This document shows, piece by piece, positions 56,170 through 64,000 of a stretch of DNA of 64,000 bases (positions within the stretch are counted from its first letter, which is position 1; every line of letters begins with the position of its first letter). The notes below the pieces were generated by a model. That model did no database searches and was not told the origin of the DNA. It saw nothing but the letters and a program-made list of their open reading frames with translations. The stretch is from Rhynchopus sp. YZ270_cl-10 (lineage: Eukaryota > Euglenozoa > Diplonemea > Diplonemida > Diplonemidae): contig OZ037886.1 in the NCBI GenBank assembly GCA_964035575.1, positions 806,001 to 870,000 of the forward strand. Reading direction: 5' to 3'. The position numbers and the translations under genes are program-made.

Positions 56170-56584
56170 AAAAAGGGGGGTAAGGGACGTTTCTAGCCTT
56201 AGATGTGTGTTTATTTGTGCAAAATGGGTGTTTTTGTTCTCGTTTCTGTTACGAAATTCGTAGATGTATTTCAAAAAAAAGGTTGGGTTTTTTAGGTTTG
56301 CATAAACGAGCTCGTTTCAACTGCTCTTCTTTCGGCGAATCAGGGAGGGGCTTAATATGATATTTCAAGCTCTTTCTCTCATGTGCCTGCGTCCGCCGAT
56401 GAACGGTGAGGCGTTTGCACTGTCAACTTCTCTTTTACTTTTGACAGAGTGAGAAACAATCAGTCGTCACAGGAGTAGTAGGTCGCCTTTATTATCTCCG
56501 TTAGGGGAGATGAGGGTTCTTGTCCTTCCCCCACCCAATTTTTTTTTTTGACAGAGGCAATAACAAAACCCAACAAAACAAAAA
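56170..56584. other. Intergenic spacer upstream of first P2 gene
   Basis: Holds a family B element and a pyrimidine tract ending in ACAG 31 bases before the start codon. No gene. Confidence 0.45.
56384..56430 (+). repeat. Family B element, copy 9
   Basis: The fullest copy: GTGCCTGCGTCCGCCGATGA, then ACGGTGAGGCGTTTGCAC, then TGTCAACTTCTC. GTGC/GCAC outer and CGCC/GGCG inner stems pair. Confidence 0.6.
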
Positions 56585-57218
56585 ATGCGTTACATTGCTG
56601 CATTCCTGCTGGCGAAGCTGTCGAAGGACGCGCCTACCGAGAAGGACGTTAAGGCTGTCATCACGGCAGTGGGCGGAGAGGCAGACGACGCCAAGGTGAA
56701 GGAGCTGTTCGCTGCGCTTGAGGGCAAGAACGTTGAGGAGCTCATCGAGGAGGGTAAGGCCAAGATGGCATCCCTCGGAGGAGGTGGTGGAGGTGGAGGT
56801 GCTGCCCCTGCCGCCGCAGGTGGAGCTGCCCCCGCGGCCGAGGCGGCCAAGGCTGCGGTATGTCTTGCACTGCAACCACTTCTTCACAAACCTTTTTGGC
56901 GACATATCAATTAGAAAACCACCCTGTATCCTGTTCACATTACGGTCCATAATATTCTAATTCTTTTAAAACGCTCCAGGGTTTCGATAACCCCATGGAA
57001 CCTCAGTGCCTCCCAGAGGCGCGCACTATCAACTTCACTTTGTATATTTTTTTTATCTTTTCAAAAGAGTTCTCTTTCTTAACCGGGTGGTACATGGTTG
57101 TGTTCATAATACACTATTCTTCTCTGCAACTTTCCTTACCAACAATCCATTCCCCCCTTCACAGCCCCCTGCCGAGGAGTCCGACGAGGACATGGGTGAC
57201 TTCGGTCTCTTCGACTAA
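56585..57218 (+). CDS. RPLP2: 60S acidic ribosomal protein P2 (copy 1)
   Basis: Exons 56585-56857 and 57165-57218 encode 108 residues. The start MRYIAAFLLAKL, the helical dimerisation domain, a Gly/Ala-rich hinge and the C-terminal ESDEDMGDFGLFD are diagnostic of the P1/P2 stalk proteins. The MRY start points to P2. The conserved tail recruits translational GTPases to the ribosome. The 307-bp intron separates hinge from tail and contains a family B hairpin. A second copy with an identical predicted protein lies 830 bp downstream. Confidence 0.96.
56997..57047 (+). repeat. Family B element, copy 10 (in P2 intron)
   Basis: CAGTGCCTCCCAGAGGCG forms a GCCTC/GAGGC stem; then CGCACTATCAACTTCACTTT. 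The outer CAGTGC/GCACT stem is slightly weakened compared with the second P2 gene. Confidence 0.55.
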
Positions 57219-57690
57219 GCACCTCGCTGAGATTTGTTTTCTTTGTTATTGAGCGCGCCAAAAAGTAACGTTGGTTGAACAAAGGGAAAGAGGAAAAGGG
57301 GAAAAGCACCTACTACGTAGAAAGCAGCCATATCTTTTTTTTATATTTTTTATTTTCAAAAAATTTAAAAAAAAGGCTGCGGTTTAGAAAAGAACCCAAT
57401 AAGAATTCCTCCTCCTCCCCCCCCACCACCTCGTTTCCCTTGTTTAATAGTATTTTTTTTATTTCTCAGAAACAAAAGAAATATAATGGTGCCAGAGAGA
57501 GAGATATTGGAGCAGAGTTGGGGCAGGGGCAAAAGGGCTTCCGGTTGTCTATCCTATTGATGCAGGAGGCCTGGGAGGGAGGGGGCGGGAGGGAGGTTGG
57601 CATCACACCCTTGCGGTGAAGAAAAAAAAAGATCATTCCTCCCCCCATTTTGTAGTATCGTATTTTCTGTTTTTAGAGTTTGTATATCAA

Positions 57691-57725
57691 TGAAGTGCCG
57701 AAGAATGGTGAGGTGTTTGCACTTT
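57691..57725 (+). repeat. Family B element, copy 11
   Basis: The outer stem AAGTGC/GCACTT is perfect; core ATGGTGAGGTGTTT. Confidence 0.55.
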
Positions 57726-57949
57726 ATCATATCAGATCTATACGAAATGGATGGTAGGCAAGTGAGATGCATGGTTGGGTGTCCATCCGATGCGATGCAT
57801 TGGTTATGTACCAAGGTACACTTTCATGAGAGAACTTTGGATTTGAAGTTGTCTTTCCTTCGTCAAGAAGGGGAGGCGTTTTGTCCTGTTTGTGTGTTTT
57901 TCTGGTGAAGATATTGTGTTGTTTTGTGTTTGTGGAGTATCAGTGTGTC

Positions 57950-57982
57950 TGTGTCTGCTGGTGTACGGTGAGGCGTTGAATT
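57950..57982 (+). repeat. Family B element, copy 12
   Basis: GTCTGCTGGTGTACGGTGAG then GCGTTGAATTTCAATG; the GCAC part is replaced. Confidence 0.4.
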
Positions 57983-58048
57983 TCAATGTCTTTTTTTTAA
58001 ATCTTATCCCCACACAGCCCACTTCGTCAAACAAAAAACTACCAAAAA

Positions 58049-58689
58049 ATGCGTTACATTGCTGCATTCCTGCTGGCGAAGCTGTCGAAGGACGCGCCTA
58101 CCGAGAAGGACGTTAAGGCTGTCATCACGGCAGTGGGCGGAGAGGCAGACGACGCCAAGGTGAAGGAGCTGTTCGCTGCGCTTGAGGGCAAGAACGTTGA
58201 GGAGCTCATCGAGGAGGGTAAGGCCAAGATGGCATCCCTCGGAGGAGGTGGTGGAGGTGGAGGTGCTGCCCCTGCCGCCGCAGGTGGAGCTGCCCCCGCG
58301 GCCGAGGCGGCCAAGGCTGCGGTATGTCTTGCACTACAACCCCTTTTTCACAAACCTTTTTGACGACAATTATATCAATTAGTAAACCACCCTGTACCCT
58401 GTTCATATTACGGCCCGGGAAAAGTATTCTGATTTTAAAAACGCTCCATGGTTTCGATAACCCCATGGAACCTCAGTGCCTCCCAGAGGCGTTTTGCACT
58501 GTCAACTTCACTTTGTATATTTTCTTTATCTTTTCAAAAGAGTTCTCTTTCTTAACCGGGTGGTACATGGTTGTGTTCACAATACACTACTCTTCTCTAC
58601 AACTTTCCTCACCAACTATCCATCCCCCCTCACAGCCCCCTGCCGAGGAGTCCGACGAGGACATGGGTGACTTCGGTCTCTTCGACTAA
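58049..58689 (+). CDS. RPLP2: 60S acidic ribosomal protein P2 (copy 2)
   Basis: Exons 58049-58321 and 58636-58689 encode the same 108 residues as copy 1. I find no base difference between the two first exons or between the two second exons on reading them side by side. The 314-bp intron is clearly related to that of copy 1 but has many substitutions and small indels, and the 5' flanks diverge a few bases before the ATG. An AATAAA-like signal occurs at about 58739. Confidence 0.96.
58464..58515 (+). repeat. Family B element, copy 13 (in P2 intron)
   Basis: CAGTGC and GCACTG form a perfect six-base outer stem around a GCCTC/GAGGC inner stem; tail TCAACTTCACTTT. Confidence 0.6.
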
Positions 58690-59185
58690 GCATGTCATCA
58701 TGCCCCCCTTCATACCATGAAGCTCTTTCTTTTTGCTGAATAAAAAAAAAAAACAATGCGAGAAGATATCAAAAATGCCCCCCAAAAAAACTTCCACGAA
58801 CCCCTTTCTTTTTCCCCTCAACCTCTTTGAAGCAATCTGGCGTCTTCTTTCGTTTTTTTTTTTTTAATCCAAAGACTTTCAATTCTTTGAACTGAAAGTA
58901 CATGAATCTAATCCAATGATCCTTTCTTCCCTCTTTTCATTGTAGCCGCGAACTCCAGTGTTAGCCGAGAATCAGATACCGCAGAGAGTGACCGCAGCCA
59001 CACTCAACCTCACAACCCATCAGCAGAACCACCATCCCTCTTATCCCCCCCCTTCTCCCCCCCTTTTTTTTTCTGAACCCCTCTTCCCCCGCAAAGGCTC
59101 CACGATAACGTTTCTCCCCGAGGTGTGTTTGGGGAGCACACAGTACACTGCTGCGGAGTGCACAGGGGAGGTGCAGGCGCTGAGC
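58690..59185. other. Spacer or untranslated leader before tubulin ligase gene
   Basis: T-rich, with a pyrimidine tract ending in GTAG at 58945. The tubulin ligase frame is open from 58958 but without an ATG until 59186. An upstream exon, or trans-spliced leader addition at 58945, is possible. Confidence 0.4.
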
Positions 59186-61467
59186 ATGGGGGGTGAGGCA
59201 CCCCTGTTCGGTGCAGCAGGCGATGTGGAAATGGATATGGACATAGACCTCGATACACATGGCAGTATGTACGCGGAAGGCCCCTTTGCTGTGCCTACTC
59301 TATCTCAGGGTCCGGAGGCGCAAGAGTATGCAGGGGAATCGCCGCTTTGTTCGCCCAAGAAAAAACATCGTGTGCAACGTGTTGACAGTGAAACCGAACC
59401 ACCAAAGAAGCGTAGAAAGAAGAAAAGACGTATAGTGATCAATTCGACGTACTGCAAATATGACTGTGTGCGGCGGGTTGCCGCTGACTGGGATTGGATT
59501 GAGGATGCCAATGAGGATGGGGAGAAAGGGGAGTTCAATGTCTTCTGGACGGACACTTCTGTAGCGATATTCCGTGTGATGCGGCTGCAGAATTGGCAGA
59601 GAATAAACCATTTTCCATCGATGCACACCATCGCAAGAAAGGTTCAGCTGTCGAACACCCTATCGAAAATGCGGAAAATGTTTCCACAGCACTTCTCGTT
59701 CTCCCCGCGGACCTGGTCGCTCAAGTCTGAACGTTCTATTTTCAAAAAGTTTTGTCAGTCTTTACCACAGAAAAGGACGTTTATCATCAAACCATCTGCT
59801 GGCTGTCAAGGAAAAGGAATCTTTTTAACCCAAGATCCACAAGACATTGACGAAGAGCTAGAAGACGCTGTGGCGCAGGAGTACATACAACGCCCCCTTC
59901 TCATTGAACAGAAGAAGTTCGACATTCGGGTATACTGTCTTGTCACCTCAATGAAATATCCTTCCATTTTTATGTTTGACGAAGGCTTGGTACGGTTGTG
60001 CACCGCAGATTATCAGAAACCTTCTGAAGAGAACTGTGAGGATTTGTTAATGCACTTGACCAATTATGCGATCAATAAGACTAGCGATAAGTTTGTGTTT
60101 AATGAGGATGCTGACCACGGCGATGTCGGGCACAAACGGGACTTCAATTTCTTAAATAAATGGCTACGTTCTCAAGGGCACGATGTGGAGAAGGTCTGGG
60201 CACGCATCGACAAGGTTGTCGTGAAGACCCTCCTAGCGGCGCAGCCAATCCTCTCTCACGTCTACACCTCCTGCTTCCCACACAACAACGACGGCTACAC
60301 CTGCTTTGAAATCCTCGGGTTCGACCTTCTTCTCGACTCCCAACTCAAGCCCTGGCTACTCGAGGTCAACCACAGCCCCTCCTTTGCTTGCTACACACCG
60401 CTCGATGACAGAATAAAAACAGGTCTAGTACGAGAGGCTGCATCCATCCTTAACCTCAAAAATGACGACCGCATACGAGAACGTGAACGTGAAAAGGAAG
60501 AATTCAAACGTCGCATGGACTCTCAAGCTCGCCGTGCCGCTATCAAGAAATGCGGTGGGGACGAAAGCGAGCTCAAAGCGCTTGAGGCAAAGGAGCTCGA
60601 GGAGGAACGCAAACGCCAGGAACAGTTCGTCATCAAAAAACGCGCTGACGAAGACGCGTCACTCCAACACTTCAGACGCTGCTACCCAAGCCCCGATCCG
60701 GCAAGACAGGTACACACAACACCCCCTCCTCCCCTCCACCCCACCCACCACAGCGTCTCTACGAACAATTCATCGAAGGCGCCAAAGAAGTGAACGCCCC
60801 AACCAGCACTGTCGCCACCGTCCAACGCGAACAGGAGAGCAGAAAGGAACGTGAAAAGCAAAGAGAACGTCAAGAAAAGGAAGAAGCACTACGACGCGGG
60901 CTATACCGGCCCAAATCTCCTTCAGCAGCAAAGCTGCGGGAGAAGGAGGAACGGAGGGAGCGGGAGCGGGAAAGGGAGAGGGAGAGGGGAGAGGAGTCGG
61001 GGGGGAACAGGGCGAAGGTGAAGAACGATGATGCGTTGAAGACAGAGCAGTGGCAGCTGCGGCTGGACCAACAGATGGAACGGCATAAACGGAGAATTTC
61101 TTTGGGTCCGAGGTTGAGTGTGTTTCAGTTGCGTGATCAATACACAACTGTCCCAATGGTCCCTGTCCCTGACAGCTTTGAAATGGAGCAAGCAGGCGCA
61201 GTCGACACAGAGCTCGCACCACGCCCAGACGACGCCAGCTTCCCCCCAGCCTACAACGGCACAACAAACTACTCTGTTCGGCTCATGGACTACCCCGCCC
61301 CCCAATACCAGCCAGACCCACCCCGTCAACCGACCCGTCGCGACTCAGGCCCAGGTCCAGGCCCCGCCTTCAACAGCAGTGGCAACCCTAACGCCGCCTG
61401 TACCCAGGCCGCGAAAATGGTTCCTCCAGTCAACCGAGGATATCGACAGGTTAAGATTGGGCAATAA
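59186..61467 (+). CDS. Tubulin tyrosine ligase-like protein (glutamylase type)
   Basis: Exons 59186-60709 and 60754-61467 join over a 44-bp intron into 745 residues. After an acidic, then Lys-rich N terminus, the TTL domain spans about 85-425. ATP-grasp motifs include FIIKPSAGCQGKGIF (about 200), QEYIQRPLLIEQKKFDIRVY, HLTNYAINK and FEILGFDLLLDSQLKPWLLEVNHSPSF (about 375-400). The spacing is that of TTLL6/TTLL13-type enzymes, which add glutamate chains to tubulin. The C-terminal half is a Glu/Arg/Lys-rich helix followed by a Pro-rich tail; in glutamylases the basic region after the catalytic domain binds microtubules. It fits a flagellated cell. The frame is open upstream to 58958, so the N terminus is uncertain. 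Confidence 0.88.
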
Positions 61468-61598
61468 AGAGAAATTTGTTCAGGTTTTGATTTAATTTTT
61501 TGCGCATGCGCAAGCATGGAATGGGGAAATATTCGTATTCTTACCCCCTTTTGGGTGATCTAAGAGTGCAGAACAGATCGTCGATACAATAAAAAAAC

Positions 61599-61675
61599 AG
61601 TGGAGATTGCACAAACTGTGGCAACACAACCGAGGCAACTACACTACTCCAACAATTTTTCAAAAAAAAAAAAAA
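61599..61675 (+). repeat. Family C short dispersed repeat, copy 9
   Basis: AGTGGAGATTGCACAAACTG head, CAACTACACTACTCCAAC core and TTTTTCAAAA end with a long A run. Confidence 0.55.
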
Positions 61676-62206
61676 AATGTAAAGCAGGAGGAAGAGAGAG
61701 AGAGTGGTAAGGCAAAATCAACAAAATGTGCGTGCAATCTTTTATTCTCGTATACGACTAGCGGAGAGGGTAGAGGGAGAGGGGTGGGAAGGGGGGGTAA
61801 TGGCTGTATTGTGATACGTTGCCGGCATCATGGTAAAATAATCTACAATACAATGCTGTATTGTGATGGGTAATGATCACAATGCAGTCACCACTAAGGG
61901 GGGAGAGAGATATTGACCTATGTACCTTATGTGTGCATCAGAAAGATAGCTCTACCGTCCTAATTTATTATTGCTTTTGCCAAAAAAAAAGGAGCAAATA
62001 TCAAGCCTCTGCCTTAACTTATTATGTTTCCCTTTAAAGAGACTCCCCCTTATTTTGTCTTTTCTTCCGGCACAACTTTTTACAAAGTTGTGGGAAATTA
62101 TCTGTTTTTTTCTCTCTTTTCTTCTTTTTTGCGTCAATTAATCACTGCCCATATCCCTCTTCATATTTTGCCTTGTAATTTACACTCACGCTCCATTTTT
62201 TTTTTT

Positions 62207-62255
62207 TTGAAAACTTGGTTGTATTAGTGTAGCCACCCTAGAGTGTGCTCCACTA

Positions 62256-62257
<2 letters not shown>
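62207..62257 (-). repeat. Family C short dispersed repeat, copy 10 (inverted)
   Basis: On the minus strand it reads TAGTGGAGCACACTC, then GGGTGGCTACACTAATACAA, then CCAAGTTTTCAAAAA. It is the only copy seen in this orientation. Confidence 0.6.
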
Positions 62258-62286
<29 letters not shown>

Positions 62287-62754
62287 GAAAATCTCATGAG
62301 TTCGCTTTACTAGAAGCCCTGAACTAGGGCCAACGTTTAGTGTGCCATTTTTCAACGATATTCCTCCCTCCATTCCCCCCCTGACAAAGGTTTCGCCGTG
62401 TTACACATTTTGTTGATCACTCAAATGTCCCACGACAAAATGTTTTAATGGTGGTTTGTCGCATATGCAACATCACCTGATCGTTTCCTCTCTTTCCTAC
62501 TCTCGTTCTCACCCCCCTTTTTTTCTACAGAGTTGTTTCTGAAAAATAGTGCCTCATAACAAAAATACTGCCTCCCTATACTGCTTCCCTTTTTCAAGCA
62601 CCTCCCCTCAAAAACTCAAAACTCGGGGGGGTTTTTTAGATAAACCACGAAATGGATAGGACTGCATGGTTGGGTGTCGAGTTGTTGAGTTTCTGTTCAA
62701 AAAAAATCTGCTAAAAAAAAATCTCAGGAAAAAAAACACACACACAAACTTAAA

Positions 62755-63980
62755 ATGGAAATAGAAGCGAAGTTCGTTTTGAACACGAAGGAGGACTTTG
62801 AGAGGGCGGTCGCTTTGTTTGCCCCTGCAGGAGCGGAGGACAGCGTGCTGGAGAACCATTTCTTTGACGGGCCAACAAAGCAGCTGCAGAATGCCGGCAT
62901 CATGATGCGCCTGCGTCTGAAGGGCGATACCAAGGCGGAGATCACGCTCAAGACGCACACAGAGGTGGAGCAGGGCTCGGCGTGCCGCTTCCTTGACTCT
63001 AACGCAAGCATCCCTGTCGAGACCGCCCGTGCCGCCATCAACAGCCCCGCCACCCTTGCCGCCACCCCCGACATGCAGGACGTCATGCAGAAGTACCAAA
63101 TGAGCACCCTGAAGTACCTCGGGGGGTTCAGGACCAACAGAAAGGTATTGGATAGGTGTTGAGGGGAGAAAATGGAATAGAAAAATGGCCTTTTCTTTTT
63201 AGACCAATATGGTGTGGTGAATTCAGCGTTAGGGGTTTTAAATTTTTAGCCGGGGGTTTTTTTGGGAGTGGTTCTGACCCGGGGTACCTCCGCAAAAAAA
63301 AAATTTTTACACAAAAAAAAACACAGACATGCAAGACGACGTTCTCCGGCGTGCAGATGACGGTCAAGCTTGACGAGGTGCTCTTCCAGTTCGGCACCCA
63401 CTACGAGGTGGAGGTATGTTAAGGGGATGTGTTTTGTTTTTGACTCAAGGCTGTTTGGAAACACTGCGTGAGATGATATCCTCTCCTGTTGTGGATTGGG
63501 GTGTGGCAGACTTTGTATCTCAAAACAATAAGTTATGTGCGCACGAGAGGCACATTCATCACTATTTTCTTTTTCTTTTTCACATGAGACTAGGCCTTTC
63601 TTAGTTTTTTAATAACTTCACTTTTTGTTTTCTTGCAACCTGCTTCACTTTCCTCAGATTGTGTGTGACGAATCACTCCCAGCACACGACGTCATCCTCG
63701 AGGTGCAGAACGTGCTTGCGAGCAACGGCATCAGCGGCATCCGTGGAACCCAGAACAAGGTATTACCCTCCTCCTCCTCCTCCTCCTCCTCCTCCTCCTC
63801 CTCCTCCTCCTCCTCCTCCTCCTCCTCCTCCCCTTACCCCCAAGAAAACAAAGCACCCTGTTATTTACCACGCTTTAATCCCTCTTTTTTTTATCCTGTT
63901 GTGGCAACTAAACATGCAAAGCATTGCTCGTTTGACGTTGTCTCCCAAGGAAAAATATTTATCCACAGTGCATTTTTTAA
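62755..63980 (+). CDS. CYTH-domain triphosphate tunnel protein (TTM3/ThTPase-like), 3' end uncertain
   Basis: Exons 62755-63144, 63327-63413 and 63658-63759 are clear and join in frame to 193 residues. The N-terminal EIEAK is the ExExK signature of the CYTH (triphosphate tunnel) fold. Strands GIMMRLRLKGDTKAEITLKTH and FSGVQMTVKLDEVLFQFGTHYEVEI carry the alternating Arg, Lys and Glu side chains that line the tunnel. Such proteins hydrolyse tripolyphosphate, thiamine triphosphate or similar substrates with Mg2+; plant TTM3 is the nearest pattern I recall. After 63759 a fourth intron opens with a TCC microsatellite. A minimal last exon (63969-63980, Cys-Ile-Phe-stop) after CACAG is possible; otherwise the gene continues past the window. 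Confidence 0.8.
63767..63831. repeat. (TCC)n microsatellite in CYTH intron
   Basis: About 21 uninterrupted TCC units start seven bases into the intron and extend its pyrimidine content. Confidence 0.95.
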
Positions 63981-64000
63981 CGTTATGTAAAGTGTCAAAT

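Larger units (their letters stand above)
57219..58048. other. Spacer between the two P2 genes
   Basis: Two family B elements and T-rich tracts; no gene. A pyrimidine-rich stretch ending CACACAG (58017) precedes the second P2 start by about 30 bases. Confidence 0.45.
61468..62754. other. Intergenic spacer between tubulin ligase and CYTH genes
   Basis: No gene seen. It holds two family C copies facing each other and several long T runs, one of about 27 bases near 62255-62280. Confidence 0.45.

Noticed and set aside
56384-56430. Family B as a hammerhead or other known self-cleaving ribozyme
   Set aside because: The CTGATGA and GAAA core boxes of hammerheads are absent, and I could fit no other known ribozyme core.
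1-64000. Virus-like, LTR or Polinton elements
   Set aside because: No reverse transcriptase, integrase, capsid-like or family-B polymerase motif was seen; the mobile material is small, non-autonomous DNA elements only.
1-64000. CRISPR array or bacterial operon structure
   Set aside because: Spliced genes, flagellar dynein and ER proteins show a eukaryotic nuclear genome; the tandem repeats lack repeat-spacer structure.

Overview
The window is nuclear DNA of a flagellated, mitochondrion-bearing, unicellular eukaryote. Coding exons are GC-rich at third positions. The spacers are full of T and A homopolymers. Twenty-one introns can be placed by reading-frame joins; most begin GTATG and end CAG. 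The products include an axonemal dynein heavy chain, a tubulin tyrosine ligase-like enzyme, a COMM-domain protein, a PIG-W/GWT1 acyltransferase, a mitochondrial-ribosome-type mL43-like protein and an ER-type HSP70. The mL43-like protein argues against a mitosome-bearing fornicate or diplomonad. I cannot name the lineage from the sequence.

Layout. 1-7.1 kb: an EF-hand protein (5' end outside the window), a COMM-domain protein, a small C2HC zinc-finger protein, a GWT1-like protein and an mL43-like protein. 7.3-22.0 kb: a 4,791-residue dynein heavy chain in four exons, with a SPRY-like domain near its N terminus. 23-29 kb: a MIB/HERC2-domain protein, a two-span membrane protein and a PX-domain protein. 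29.2-35.2 kb: about 6 kb with no convincing gene, holding two non-autonomous hAT-type elements and many short repeated hairpins. 35.2-44.5 kb: a WD40/helical-repeat/PDZ protein, a possible TraB-like protein with a Gly/Tyr/Gln/Pro tail, and a DCAF7-like WD40 protein in six exons. 46.5-51.6 kb: an ER HSP70 whose only intron is 3 kb long and holds two complete transposon-like insertions, one carrying an uninterrupted (ACAGT)n array. 53-54.5 kb: a threefold local repeat. 54.6-64 kb: a VIT/CCC1-type transporter, an unrecognised protein, two tandem ribosomal P2 genes with matching exons, a tubulin ligase and a CYTH-domain phosphatase.

All nineteen supported genes are on the + strand, and several have a pyrimidine tract plus AG just ahead of the start codon. 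That layout suggests directional gene clusters, possibly with trans-splicing, which the sequence alone cannot prove. The most distinctive material is three families of short dispersed elements, here called A, B and C, between 24 and 62 kb. A and B fold as hairpins, and B shows compensatory stem changes. Almost all copies share the orientation of the genes.
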